From: an uncultured Alphaproteobacteria bacterium
Lineage (GTDB): Bacteria > Pseudomonadota > Alphaproteobacteria > Rhodobacterales > Rhodobacteraceae
Reading direction: 5' to 3'
Assembly: GCA_902580265.1 (NCBI GenBank)
Contig: CACHJY010000008.1
Span: 1-54,239, forward strand
Length of the DNA: 54,239 nucleotides
The translations under genes and the position numbers were made by a program. The notes under the pieces are model-generated. The model was not told the DNA's origin. It ran no database searches and saw only the letters and a program-made list of their open reading frames with translations. Positions 1 to 8,484 of the stretch are shown one piece after another. Position 1 is the stretch's first letter. Every line of letters starts with the position of its first letter.

Positions 1-705
1 AATCAAAAGAGCTACCGCCATCACAAGATCCTCTACATAAGTAAAGTCTCTTCTCATGTTTCCATAATTAAAAATTTCTATAGGCTTGTTCTCCAAAATT
101 GCGTCAGCGAATTTGAATAACGCCATATCAGGCCTTCCCCAAGGGCCATATACAGTGAAAAAACGAAAAACGGTCACAGGTGTTCCGAAGGTATGGGAAT
201 GAGAATGAGACATTGCTTCCATAGCTTTTTTTGTGGACGCATAAAATGACATTTGTGAGTCGCATTTTTGCTTTTCTGTAAAAGGCATTTTTTCGCTTGA
301 TCCATAAACTGAAGATGTGGATGCTAATAAAAGGTGCTTAACACTATTATTTTTTGCAGCTTCTAAGACATTAAATGAACCTATAATATTCGCATCAACA
401 TATGCCCTTGGATTTTGATAAGAATATCTTACTCCTGCCTGTGCAGCTAAATGTATGATAACTTTTGGTGAGTATTCATTACAAAGATCATCTAATTTTT
501 TTTCTTCCTCTATTAAAAAGTTCTTTGCAATAAATTTGTCAAATTCTTTTAAAATATCTTGCCGTTTTTTTTTTAAATTCAAGTCATAATACTCTGTTAA
601 GCCATCTACACCTATTACCTCCCAGCCCTTTTCAAGCAAAAGCTTAGACAAATGAAACCCTATAAAACCTGCACTTCCAGTAATCAAAATACGATTATTA
701 TTCAT
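1..705 (-). CDS. NAD-dependent nucleotide-sugar epimerase, UDP-glucuronate 4-epimerase-like (C-terminus beyond window)
   Basis: I translated the minus strand from the ATG at 703-705; the frame stays open to the window edge, so only the N-terminal 235 residues are visible. The protein starts with a Rossmann motif (ITGSAGFIG, GxxGxxG) and continues with [11 protein letters not shown], the catalytic YASTK (YxxxK) and [15 protein letters not shown]. These are hallmarks of extended short-chain dehydrogenases acting on nucleotide sugars. The AQAGVRYS and [11 protein letters not shown] segments are typical of UDP-glucuronate 4-epimerases, which supply UDP-galacturonate in the cytoplasm. It lies downstream of the KAS III gene on the same strand, behind a likely terminator. 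The family call is safe; the exact substrate is an inference. Confidence 0.85.
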   Translation of the reverse strand, partial: MNNNRILITGSAGFIGFHLSKLLLEKGWEVIGVDGLTEYYDLNLKKKRQDILKEFDKFIAKNFLIEEEKKLDDLCNEYSPKVIIHLAAQAGVRYSYQNPRAYVDANIIGSFNVLEAAKNNSVKHLLLASTSSVYGSSEKMPFTEKQKCDSQMSFYASTKKAMEAMSHSHSHTFGTPVTVFRFFTVYGPWGRPDMALFKFADAILENKPIEIFNYGNMRRDFTYVEDLVMAVALLI

Positions 706-841
706 GCTCAAAAAATACCCTTTTTTTCTTAGAATAGATTAATCTTCGTTAATAGTATAATGAATATTTATGCGATGATGTGCTTTGTTAGTTTAAATTT
801 TAGTAAATATTCAATTTAAAATTTTTCCAAAAAATCTAGAC

Positions 842-867
842 AAAAAAACCATATGTAACTTTACATA
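842..867 (-). terminator. Rho-independent terminator after the KAS III gene
   Basis: On the minus strand the arms TATGTAA (861-867) and TTACATA (852-858) form a hairpin that overlaps the KAS III stop codon. Two G and a run of seven T (842-848) follow. The hairpin is short and AT-rich, so termination may be partial. It would separate the acyl cassette from the epimerase gene. Confidence 0.5.
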
Positions 868-1790
868 CTTTCTATCACTAGGGAGGAACAGGAAAGACCA
901 ACTCCAAAACCGGACAATACATTTAATTTGCCATTTTTGAAATTCTCAAAATTATTCTCAATCAGATAAGGAATTGAGGAAGAAACAAGATTGCCTGTCA
1001 AGTGTAACGAAGTGGGAATTTTTTCAGCAGAAACAGACAACCCCTTTTGAACATTATCTAAAACAAATTTACTAGCTTGGTGAAGAAAAAAATTATTCAC
1101 ATCGTCTTTTTTTATGTCAGCTTTCTCCAGCATCTCAAGAATTTGCTGTCCCAAAACACGCCGAGTCCATAAAAAAACAGCTGGTCCGTTCATGACTAAT
1201 TTTTTGTCTTCGTTAATCTCTTTATAAAGAAAATTTGACCCAGAGCCATCAGTTAGGTGAGAAAAGCTTTTTAAACACCATCTAGGGTTTGAGCTCAAAA
1301 TTGTAAACGTTGCTCCATCACTAAAAAGAGATTGCGTAGACCTATCATCTTCAGATAAGTGATGTGAATAAGTATCTGCACAAATAATCACTAAGTATTC
1401 GCAATTTTGTAATAGTTTAATCGCTAAAAATAAAGCCTGCACAAAACCGGAGCATCCTTGATTAATATCGAAACATATTGAGTTTTGATTTATGCTTAGT
1501 GCGCTTTGTATTTCTGAAGCATGATTTGGCAGGTAGTTAGAAGCGGATTGAGTAACGAAAATCACTCCTCCTATCTTATCTCTTACTTGAGGTAGCAAGG
1601 TACTTTTTTTTCCAGCTTCCAAAGCCAACTCGAAAGCTGTTTTTTTTGATCTGTTCAGTTTTGGAATTCCAGTCTTTTCAGATAATCTGCCCGTTGTATC
1701 TCCAAACAGGTGCTCTGGCAACACAACGGTCTCTCCAAGTTGCGATTTGATTTCCAACAGGTCAAAACTACCAAAGCAAGCCTTTAACAT
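861..1790 (-). CDS. 3-oxoacyl-ACP synthase III (KAS III/FabH-like)
   Basis: The 309 residues have the length and the full Cys-His-Asn triad of FabH-type condensing enzymes: Cys113 in DINQGCSGF, His237 in FFLHQAS and Asn267 in LTGNLVSS. KAS III enzymes condense an acyl-CoA primer with malonyl-ACP. It lies two bases downstream of an acyl carrier protein gene on the same strand, which suggests that ACP is its partner. Housekeeping fabH normally sits with plsX; this copy is in a polysaccharide locus with a CCR homologue and an acyltransferase. That context points to a specialised acyl group rather than bulk fatty acids. Primer and product cannot be read from sequence. Confidence 0.88.
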   Translation of the reverse strand: MLKACFGSFDLLEIKSQLGETVVLPEHLFGDTTGRLSEKTGIPKLNRSKKTAFELALEAGKKSTLLPQVRDKIGGVIFVTQSASNYLPNHASEIQSALSINQNSICFDINQGCSGFVQALFLAIKLLQNCEYLVIICADTYSHHLSEDDRSTQSLFSDGATFTILSSNPRWCLKSFSHLTDGSGSNFLYKEINEDKKLVMNGPAVFLWTRRVLGQQILEMLEKADIKKDDVNNFFLHQASKFVLDNVQKGLSVSAEKIPTSLHLTGNLVSSSIPYLIENNFENFKNGKLNVLSGFGVGLSCSSLVIESM

Positions 1791-1792
1791 TA

Positions 1793-2026
1793 TTAAAGGT
1801 TATTGTTATTGAGAATATCGTAAACCTCTTTAAGGGTTGATACCTCTGTCAACTGTGGTATGTCCGCGGATTTGCCGGAAGTCACATCATCCAAGGCGGA
1901 TAAAAAAGTCAAAAACCCGAGCGAGTCCCACTCAGGAAGGTTTTCTGTTGAAGTTTCAAGAGAAATATTTGTTTCCGATACCCCCAAGGCTTCTGAAAAC
2001 AATTTTATGAGCTTATCTTTTTCCAT
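1793..2026 (-). CDS. Acyl carrier protein, specialised
   Basis: This 77-residue acidic protein carries the phosphopantetheine attachment motif WDSLG, with Ser35 as the expected attachment site. The WDSLG form and the divergent remainder are typical of pathway-dedicated carrier proteins rather than housekeeping AcpP (DSLDxVE). It ends two bases before the KAS III gene starts, so the two are very probably co-translated. The carrier would hold an acyl chain while KAS III and possibly the neighbouring reductase and dioxygenase act on it. Upstream are about 120 non-coding bases and then the acyltransferase gene. Confidence 0.87.
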   Translation of the reverse strand: MEKDKLIKLFSEALGVSETNISLETSTENLPEWDSLGFLTFLSALDDVTSGKSADIPQLTEVSTLKEVYDILNNNNL

Positions 2027-2145
2027 TTCACTTTCTCCAAATAAATAACTAGCCTAATTTCTAAGGTTTAATTCATTTGCTTTCATAAAACAAATGGTTT
2101 TTATTGAGTTAAATTAAAATCCTTTTGCTATCTGACAATAGAGTT

Positions 2146-2706
2146 TTAACCAAGGCTCTCTTTTGCAAAACTGAGTAGTGTTTGCGAGTCTCTTTTACCA
2201 ACTTTTTTTAAGCGTCCAGCTATTGTTGCGTAGACACTAAAACTTTCAAGCTTACCAGTTACAAGTGCTCCAATCCCTACGGCGGTAAAACAACCCACAG
2301 AACTATCAGGCATAACAGTAACTCTACCACCAAGGGCGACAGCTTTATCAATAAAAATGTCACCAGTCTTAACCCTGGTATATTTCTTATCAACTAATGG
2401 TCCACAAAGACCACTTTGTAGCATATCGTCTGAACCTGTGTAAAAAATGTTAGAAACCCCTACTCCTGTTAAGTCTCCTATTGTTATTCTACCTGCGACA
2501 GCACTTAAACTAGAGTGGCTGCATATATGAACCTTACGTCCTATCACAAATTCACCTTTCAAAATCACAAAGTCATCTATCCTAGTACCCGAACCTATTG
2601 AACCTGAAACAGAGTAAAGACTAGAGTTTCTTGAGACTTTTACATCACTCCCAATATTACTAAAACCAAAGTTAATGAGTTCACTTTTGGTATAATAATT
2701 ACTCAT
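2146..2706 (-). CDS. Left-handed beta-helix acyltransferase
   Basis: The 186 residues show hexapeptide periodicity (repeats such as IGSDVK, IGSGTR, IGRKVH, IGDLTG, VGCFTA), the signature of LbH acetyl/acyltransferases that use acyl-CoA or acyl-ACP. Its start overlaps the end of the CCR-like gene by eight bases, so the two are translationally coupled. With a carrier protein and KAS III downstream, the simplest reading is transfer of the cassette's acyl group to a sugar amine or hydroxyl. That is an inference: related enzymes often use only acetyl-CoA. No membrane segment is visible, so it should be cytoplasmic. Confidence 0.8.
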   Translation of the reverse strand: MSNYYTKSELINFGFSNIGSDVKVSRNSSLYSVSGSIGSGTRIDDFVILKGEFVIGRKVHICSHSSLSAVAGRITIGDLTGVGVSNIFYTGSDDMLQSGLCGPLVDKKYTRVKTGDIFIDKAVALGGRVTVMPDSSVGCFTAVGIGALVTGKLESFSVYATIAGRLKKVGKRDSQTLLSFAKESLG

Positions 2707-3964
2707 TAATACTTACCTTTTTGAATAAATTATATTCAGATTTTATATTATCACTATTAGTGCTTGCGGTTACTCCTATCACTATTTTACCTAAGCCCTC
2801 ATTTAACCTAAACTTTAAAACGGCTTCCGGTACATTCTCAAAATCAAACACTGAAGAGACAAAAGGAGACACTTTTTTGTCTATCATCAACTGATTAGAT
2901 AGAAAACTTTCCATTGGATTAGCAAAGTGACAGCCAATAATTGATTTTGACTCCATCCATAAGAACCTATTATCATATTCAATATCGTAACCTGTTGTTG
3001 CCGCACATGTCACTACACTCCCGCCTTTTTCAAGAGCAAAAATGGAGGCAGCCATGGTCTCTCTACCTGGATGCTCAAAAACAACATTAGGTTTATTCCC
3101 AAAACGTTTGACTAGCAAGTTTTCTAATCGCTTCCACTCTACCATATTATGTTTTTCATTTATAAAGAACTGCAATTTTTCTTTTTTTCTATCAATATAA
3201 TTTTTCTCTCCTATTCCTTCTAAAAAATCACTTTTCTCAGTGCTAGATACAACAGGCATGGGTTTAGCACCCGATAAGTTAATTAGCTGGATTGCGGATA
3301 GACCCAAGCCTCCTGTTCCACCCCAAACTAAGACGCTATCTCCAGCTTTTATTTGAGCCCCGTTTTTAGATACCAACATCCTATATGCTGTGCTTAAAAC
3401 TAAGCAGTAAGATGCAGCCTCAAACCAAGACAAATGAGATGGTTTTTTCATTAGTTGGTGGATTTTAACAACTGTGAAAGGAGCCAAGCTTCCAAAATTT
3501 GTTTCATAACCCCATATTTTTTGCTCTTTAGAGTGAAGAGAGTCTGAATAGATGTTTGGATCATCATTTCTATGCCAGTTACAATTGATAACCACTTCAG
3601 ATCCAATTGTCCATTTAGTGTCCTTATTTCCCAGCTTTACAATAAAACCCGAAGCATCACTTCCTGGGATATGAAAATTTCTGTTGTGATCTTCTTCTGT
3701 GTTTGAAACAGTTCTCAATCTTTTTAGAAAATCAAAAGTTGATATAGGGCTGCCGTCAATTGTCCAGATAGTATTATAATTCAATGCAGCAGCTTTTACA
3801 CATACTAGAGCCTCATCAACTCCGATTTTGGGAACCTCTACTTCGATAAGTTCAAAAGATTTTGGCCTATCTTTGATAACTGCGTATGCAGTCATATTTT
3901 TCGGAATATTATAAAATTTTTTTCCAGGCTCAAATTCTTCTTCGTTACCAAAAAAATTTTTCAC
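2699..3964 (-). CDS. Crotonyl-CoA carboxylase/reductase family enzyme
   Basis: The 421 residues follow the CCR family along their length: ALNYNTIWT near residue 60, HIPGSDASGFI, EQKIWGYET with FGSLAPF, LSWFEAASYCLVLSTAYRM, the nucleotide-binding WGGTGGLGLS, VVFEHPG and GCHFANP. CCRs reduce 2-enoyl-CoA with NADPH and can fix CO2 to give alkylmalonyl-CoA. By motif comparison, the Asn of NYN and the His of GCHFAN correspond to CO2-pocket residues of characterised members, so carboxylation is possible. None of the other ethylmalonyl-CoA pathway genes is nearby. It starts four bases after the PhyH gene and overlaps the acyltransferase gene. A role in making a branched or dicarboxylic acyl unit is inferred. 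Confidence 0.85.
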   Translation of the reverse strand: MKNFFGNEEEFEPGKKFYNIPKNMTAYAVIKDRPKSFELIEVEVPKIGVDEALVCVKAAALNYNTIWTIDGSPISTFDFLKRLRTVSNTEEDHNRNFHIPGSDASGFIVKLGNKDTKWTIGSEVVINCNWHRNDDPNIYSDSLHSKEQKIWGYETNFGSLAPFTVVKIHQLMKKPSHLSWFEAASYCLVLSTAYRMLVSKNGAQIKAGDSVLVWGGTGGLGLSAIQLINLSGAKPMPVVSSTEKSDFLEGIGEKNYIDRKKEKLQFFINEKHNMVEWKRLENLLVKRFGNKPNVVFEHPGRETMAASIFALEKGGSVVTCAATTGYDIEYDNRFLWMESKSIIGCHFANPMESFLSNQLMIDKKVSPFVSSVFDFENVPEAVLKFRLNEGLGKIVIGVTASTNSDNIKSEYNLFKKVSINE

Positions 3965-3968
3965 AATT

Positions 3969-4793
3969 TTAGCCTACATTTGGAAAAAAAGTTTCTGGAA
4001 TAGGTAATCCTTCTTCAATCTTCAAGCCCATTCTCTCATAAGGAGGTACATTATTATAATATTTCTTCGTAAGGGTGGCTCCATCCAGAAGAAATCTTAT
4101 GACAAGTGAATTTCTTCTTTGTTCGGACACATGCTTTCTAGAGCCATGCAAAGTCTTGTGGAAAAATACTATCGCATCGCCGGCTTTCATCTCAAAATCA
4201 ACTTCTTCGAACCGAGATAATTCAGTACTATCCAATGGAGAAAATATATCTTTGGATAAACCCTTGTACCCATCAGAGTCCAAACCAGACAAAAATGTTT
4301 TTGGCAGATAAAGTTTTTCTTCTTTGTGGCTTCCTGAATACATTAAAAGACTTGAGTCTCTTGATACTCCGGAGGAGGTAATCCATATAGACAGGTTGAT
4401 ATCTCCCTTAGCTATAAAATATGGTCTATCATGATGAGGAGGAGTTTCTTGTACCTGTTGCCCTTCCTTTATTATAATATCCTCATGCATTAGATGACAT
4501 TTCTGTGAATTGCCTAATTTCTTAACGACCTCAACAATTTTGGGATTAGTACAAAGTTCATAAACTTTCTCAAATCTACGCCAGTTATTAAAATCCATAA
4601 AAAATTCACCGTTTTCATCTTTCCTATGAATTTTAAAGGGAGTTGGCTTATTCTTTACAAACTCACAGGTCTCTTCAAATTTTTTAATCTCATCAAGTTC
4701 CAGTAAACTATCTATTTTGACGAACCCTTTATCGAATAGAAATTCTCTAGCCTCTAGATAATTTCCATCTAAAATTGACGTAGCACCGAACAT
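3969..4793 (-). CDS. Phytanoyl-CoA dioxygenase (PhyH) family protein
   Basis: This 274-residue protein has the Fe(II)/2-oxoglutarate facial triad of the PhyH family: His120 and Asp122 in PPHHDRPYF and His216 in TLHGSRKH. Arg233 in LVIRFL is placed to bind 2-oxoglutarate. Family members hydroxylate acyl-CoA, carrier-bound or free small-molecule substrates. It is the first gene of the minus-strand cassette and lies four bases before the CCR-like gene. Hydroxylation of the acyl chain made by the cassette is the obvious hypothesis, though a sugar or a free substrate cannot be excluded. Confidence 0.8.
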   Translation of the reverse strand: MFGATSILDGNYLEAREFLFDKGFVKIDSLLELDEIKKFEETCEFVKNKPTPFKIHRKDENGEFFMDFNNWRRFEKVYELCTNPKIVEVVKKLGNSQKCHLMHEDIIIKEGQQVQETPPHHDRPYFIAKGDINLSIWITSSGVSRDSSLLMYSGSHKEEKLYLPKTFLSGLDSDGYKGLSKDIFSPLDSTELSRFEEVDFEMKAGDAIVFFHKTLHGSRKHVSEQRRNSLVIRFLLDGATLTKKYYNNVPPYERMGLKIEEGLPIPETFFPNVG

Positions 4794-5149
4794 TATTTTC
4801 TCCTGCTTTCAGTATTAAATATTGTTTCTTTTTGACAGAGCCTAAACGAAATTATTTACAAATATTATTAGTACTTAGTTTTTATAATGCACTGTTTACT
4901 CCAGGTCTATTAAATAAAGCTAAAACACGGACATAAATTTATTGAGCAGCCATAATTATTTGATTTTGTCATATCTTCTTCTAGGAACAAATAATAATTA
5001 CAACTAAATAAATATACTATATATTATCCAAAATAAGTCTTTGATCTGAATAAAAAATATTGTTTTAGCAACGGGGAGTAAGGGTAATTCTACATAGAAT
5101 TTTAAAATATAAGCTGAGAAAAATTTTTTATTTTCAGTCTAGAATTTGT
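4794..5149. other. Divergent intergenic region without a recognisable gene
   Basis: This very AT-rich stretch lies between the minus-strand PhyH cassette and the plus-strand DegT aminotransferase, so it should hold both promoters. I see no convincing hairpin, tRNA or conserved small gene. TTGACA occurs on the plus strand at about 4833, without a well-spaced -10 box. The DegT frame is open from 5069 onward but has no ATG, GTG or TTG before 5330. Confidence 0.5.
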
Positions 5150-6379
5150 GTATACAAGCCCAGGTTTTTCAACACTTCATTCGCTATTCACTTATTAATT
5201 AATTTATTTTCAGACAATGAGAAACCTATAGAAAAGTTAAAGCAAAAAATTTCAGCTGTTACTGGTTCTAAATATTGCAGTTTAGTAGGACAATGCAGAG
5301 AAGGTATTTACTATGCTGTAAAATATTCGATGAGATATTCGAAAAAAAAAGAAATAGTTGTTTCTGCATATACGTTGGACTCAGTTATAAACATGATTAT
5401 TTTAGCCGGCGGCACTCCAGTCTTTGTAGACTTGGAAAAAGACAGTTTTAATGTCTGTATCAAAGATTTAAAAAAAAAAATAACTGATAACACTGCAGCA
5501 ATAATTATAACAAATTTGATAAGCATAGAAGAAAAAATAAAAGAAATTTGTTTGCTTTCAAAGGAAAAGAATATACTTTTGATTGAAGATTGTGCTGTAG
5601 CATTTGGTACTAGAAATAATAGAGGCATGCACGCAGGAACCTTCAGCGACGTTGGCGTTTTTAGTTTCCAGGCATTAAAAAACATTCAAAGCCTGATTGG
5701 TGGAGCGATAATATCTTCTGATGGAAAATTTTATGACTGGCTAGAAAAAGAAATTCAGAAGGCTCCGCAACAAAAACAATTTTTTTTGCTAAAAAGACTA
5801 ATATATATCGCTCTCGTTGATTTTTTTACAAGAACAAAGGTTATAAATTTCTTTTTTTTCCAAATTCTAAAAATAGCTTATAAAAACGATATAGATTTTA
5901 TAATTCGCTTGGTAAGAGCAGACCACAAGCCTTCAATTATAAGGAATGTCCCTTCATATTATTTCAAAAAACTAAGCTCTGCTCAAGCGAGTATACTCAA
6001 CACACAATTGGACAATATTATAGTTGATCAGAGCGTGCGACTTAATACTGCTAAGTTCTATCAGGAAAACCTCAAAAATGTAAAAAATATAAAGCTCCTA
6101 TCATATAAAAATTTTTCAAATCTCATTCATTTAGAGTTTCCAATTCTTGTTGAAGAAAAAGAAAAATTATTTGACTTTTTATTAAAAAAAAATGTGGACA
6201 TAAGAAAACATTATTATAGAAATCTTTCAAATCTTGATTGTTATAAAAAGTTTTTTTCGCATAACAAAAATGCATCAATAACAGAAGGAAAAATCCTTTC
6301 CCTTCCCTGTTACCCTTCTTACAGCCAAAAAAATATGCGCGAAATAATAGAAAATATAAAATTGTTTTATTCTTATTAA
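5150..6379 (+). CDS. DegT/DnrJ/EryC1-type PLP aminotransferase, with no canonical start codon at the natural N-terminus
   Basis: The frame encodes a sugar aminotransferase of the DegT family. VSAYTLDSV and AGGTPVFVDLE form the cofactor-domain start, LLIEDCAVAFGT carries the PLP-stacking region, and SFQALKNI holds the Schiff-base lysine. The first ATG in frame is at 5330, but conserved family sequence precedes it (KISAVTGSKYCSLVGQCREG, translated from about 5240). The N-terminal segment beginning near 5150 (GTA, then YKPRFF) has no ATG, GTG or TTG. I therefore set the start at 5150 provisionally. The GG after the lysine is preceded by Leu-Ile, not the usual Glu. GtrA follows after 15 bases. 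It would make an amino sugar for the polysaccharide. Confidence 0.72.
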   Translation, partial: VYKPRFFNTSFAIHLLINLFSDNEKPIEKLKQKISAVTGSKYCSLVGQCREGIYYAVKYSMRYSKKKEIVVSAYTLDSVINMIILAGGTPVFVDLEKDSFNVCIKDLKKKITDNTAAIIITNLISIEEKIKEICLLSKEKNILLIEDCAVAFGTRNNRGMHAGTFSDVGVFSFQALKNIQSLIGGAIISSDGKFYDWLEKEIQKAPQQKQFFLLKRLIYIALVDFFTRTKVINFFFFQILKIAYKNDIDFIIRLVRADHKPSIIRNVPSYYFKKLSSAQASILNTQLDNIIVDQSVRLNTAKFYQENLKNVKNIKLLSYKNFSNLIHLEFPILVEEKEKLFDFLLKKNVDIRKHYYRNLSNLDCYKKFFSHNKNASITEGKILSLPCYPSYSQKNMREIIENIKLFYSY

Positions 6380-6394
6380 TTAGCCGCGGACGTT

Positions 6395-6787
6395 ATGTCA
6401 CAAATAGAAAAAGCTTCAATACTCCTCCGGTTTGTTTTTTCAGCAGCTTTTAATTCAATTTTGAATTTTCTTTTATTTAATATCCTTCTTTTTCTATATG
6501 AATATAAAGTCTTTTCAACTTTATACTTTTTTTCTTCTTTAGCGGTTACGCTTTTAGCGTATTTTATAAATAAAAATTTTGTTTTCAGCAAAAGAAACTT
6601 CAAAAATAGCTTCGCAAAATTTTTATCGGTAGAGCTTTTCCTAACGATTACAACAATAGGTCTTTTTCATCTCTGCAATTTTATTCTAGATCTCTCAATG
6701 ATTGCTTCTATTTTAGGTATTTATTTTATACGATTACTTATCACATTTTCCTTTTATAAGAATTTTGTATTCAAAGTGTATGATTAA
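6395..6787 (+). CDS. GtrA-like membrane protein
   Basis: The 130 residues form about four hydrophobic helices, with the family's characteristic FINKNFVF between helices 2 and 3 and a closing YKNFVF. GtrA proteins are small inner-membrane proteins thought to flip polyprenyl-linked sugars made by a GtrB-type glycosyltransferase. A GtrB-like gene lies 1.7 kb downstream at 8485. The gene follows the DegT aminotransferase by 15 bases on the same strand. The family call is good; the sugar is unknown. Confidence 0.82.
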   Translation: MSQIEKASILLRFVFSAAFNSILNFLLFNILLFLYEYKVFSTLYFFSSLAVTLLAYFINKNFVFSKRNFKNSFAKFLSVELFLTITTIGLFHLCNFILDLSMIASILGIYFIRLLITFSFYKNFVFKVYD

Positions 6788-6830
6788 AACTATTAATAAA
6801 AACGTTATTCTATAAACTTTTTTAATTTAG

Positions 6831-7514
6831 TTAGTTATGATTTATCCCACCTGACAGATCTAAAACTCCACCATTTGTATAATTACAATCGAGAACAAAG
6901 TCGATCGCCTTTATAAGGTCATTAGAATTACCTAATCTTCTGTTAGCTATTGACAACCTCAAATTTTTTTTTATTTCCTCGCCTAACTTGTCAAACATCG
7001 CTCCATCAAAACAACCGAGCCTAATAGAATTTGCATATATTCCAGCGGGTCCGTACTCTTTTCCTATTACCTCGAAAAACGTCTCGCAAAACGATTTAGA
7101 GGCCGAGTATACTGCGGCTCCTTTTGTAGTTACTTTTGACCTGAAACTACTTAAAAAAATAAAATTGCCTGATCTTATTTTTATCATATGCGGTATTAAA
7201 AAATGCGTATAGTCAACATAATTCGATATATTAGTATTTAGCATCAATTTAATATCATCAAGATTTTCAGATACAAACAGTTGTTGCTGAGAGATGAAAG
7301 CAGCACCAACGAATATAATGCTTTTTGGGTTAAGGTTTTTTAAACACTCCTCAAACTTAATTTTAAAGTCAAGGAAGTCTCTCACATCTACTGCGTTCTT
7401 TAGAGGTAAAGGGGTTTTCTTATTAGATATCCTAATAAAGAAAGCATTTTTTTTCTTGTAGATTTTATCGAGTATTTTTGTTTGAGACCCGTAAATTATA
7501 TACAGATTTTTCAT
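6831..7514 (-). CDS. Short-chain dehydrogenase/reductase
   Basis: An SDR catalytic core is visible: FLSSFRS provides the serine and YSASK the YxxxK pair, with GGVLDLSGG at the C-terminus. The nucleotide-binding start (LYIIYGSQTKIL) is unusually divergent from TGxxxGIG. I chose the ATG at 7512-7514, which places the first beta strand at the N-terminus; a GTG at 7547 would add 11 hydrophilic residues. It reads in the same direction as the acyltransferase at 7609. Candidate roles are reduction of a nucleotide sugar or of a 3-oxoacyl-ACP made by the KAS III/ACP pair at 0.9-2 kb. Neither can be settled from sequence. Confidence 0.7.
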   Translation of the reverse strand: MKNLYIIYGSQTKILDKIYKKKNAFFIRISNKKTPLPLKNAVDVRDFLDFKIKFEECLKNLNPKSIIFVGAAFISQQQLFVSENLDDIKLMLNTNISNYVDYTHFLIPHMIKIRSGNFIFLSSFRSKVTTKGAAVYSASKSFCETFFEVIGKEYGPAGIYANSIRLGCFDGAMFDKLGEEIKKNLRLSIANRRLGNSNDLIKAIDFVLDCNYTNGGVLDLSGGINHN

Positions 7515-7608
7515 TATATCTTTACTTTCGTTAGATTTATTACCCACAACTTTAAATTTAACTGCTTGGCCTGAAAATAAACAAGATCTTACACTTTCAA
7601 AATTATTT

Positions 7609-8289
7609 TCAAATATCTTTTTGCGTCACCTTTCTTCTTTTCCCAACTATCTTAGAATTACCTAGAACAATCTTGTAGGGTTCAACTTTCTTACTAATTA
7701 TAGAGTGTGCACATATAACTGCACCCTCTCCAATTATTGCACCAGGTAATATTACCGCATTTACATATATTGCTGCATCTTTACCAATTTTTATTTCTTT
7801 GGACCTTGTTGACATCATTTCTTTTGGAATTGTGGGGCCGTTCATTCTCTTTTCATTAGGGTAAGTTGTACTTGAGTACACTTTTACACCTGATCCCATT
7901 CCGACATAATCACCGATCCAAATTTTTTTGTTTGCGTGGATCAAACAATGCGGAGCTATATGAACTCTCCTCCCTATTATTATCTCCTCCATAAAAGCTG
8001 TTATTAACGTGTACGACTCAATATAGCTATAATCACCGATAGATATATTTTTTACTCCTGCTAATTTGACTCCGGTGTCTATCATAACGCCTTTTCCAAT
8101 TTTTTTTAAAAATAGTTTGTAAAAGTAATATCTTAGCTTGAATCCCAATGGACCAGAAATGTTTCTCAGAAAGCTCTCAATTAAATCAAAAGGAATCTTG
8201 CTAAAAAAATAGATAATATCGGTGACAGATAACTTAGCTCCCCTCAAAATTTTTTGGTGAGCCTCAAAATCCCTTTTGTAATTCTTCAT
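7609..8289 (-). CDS. Hexapeptide-repeat (WcaF/VatD-like) acetyltransferase
   Basis: The 226 residues consist of an N-terminal helical part and then left-handed beta-helix repeats (IGKGVM, IGDYSY, IGRRVH, IGDYVG, IGKDAA, IGEGAV), with HANKKIW and YVNAVILPGAIIGEGAV as in polysaccharide O-acetyltransferases. It probably adds acetyl groups from acetyl-CoA to a sugar or lipid-linked glycan on the cytoplasmic side. The SDR gene follows on the same strand. A second, separate beta-helix enzyme is at 2146, so the polymer may carry two kinds of acyl decoration. Confidence 0.78.
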   Translation of the reverse strand: MKNYKRDFEAHQKILRGAKLSVTDIIYFFSKIPFDLIESFLRNISGPLGFKLRYYFYKLFLKKIGKGVMIDTGVKLAGVKNISIGDYSYIESYTLITAFMEEIIIGRRVHIAPHCLIHANKKIWIGDYVGMGSGVKVYSSTTYPNEKRMNGPTIPKEMMSTRSKEIKIGKDAAIYVNAVILPGAIIGEGAVICAHSIISKKVEPYKIVLGNSKIVGKRRKVTQKDI

Positions 8290-8484
8290 TGCCTTTTTTC
8301 CATCAAAACTTTAACACGTTTTTTTTGCTAAACAGATGCCAAGCCTTTAAATTTCTAATGTGATATCGTTAAAGCTATTTTCATAAAAGAATTTACTATT
8401 TAATTAACAATTCCTTTAAAAAGTATATCATTATATGTGTTTAAAAGATAAAACAAATCTATGTTGTGCTGGAATTATTGACTT

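Noticed and set aside
1860..2048. Plus-strand open frame over the acyl carrier protein
   Set aside because: The minus-strand product has the phosphopantetheine motif and fits its operon; the plus frame has no family features.
6376..6603. Minus-strand frame across the GtrA gene
   Set aside because: GtrA has clear membrane helices and family motifs; the antisense product is a Lys/Arg-rich artefact of AT-rich DNA.
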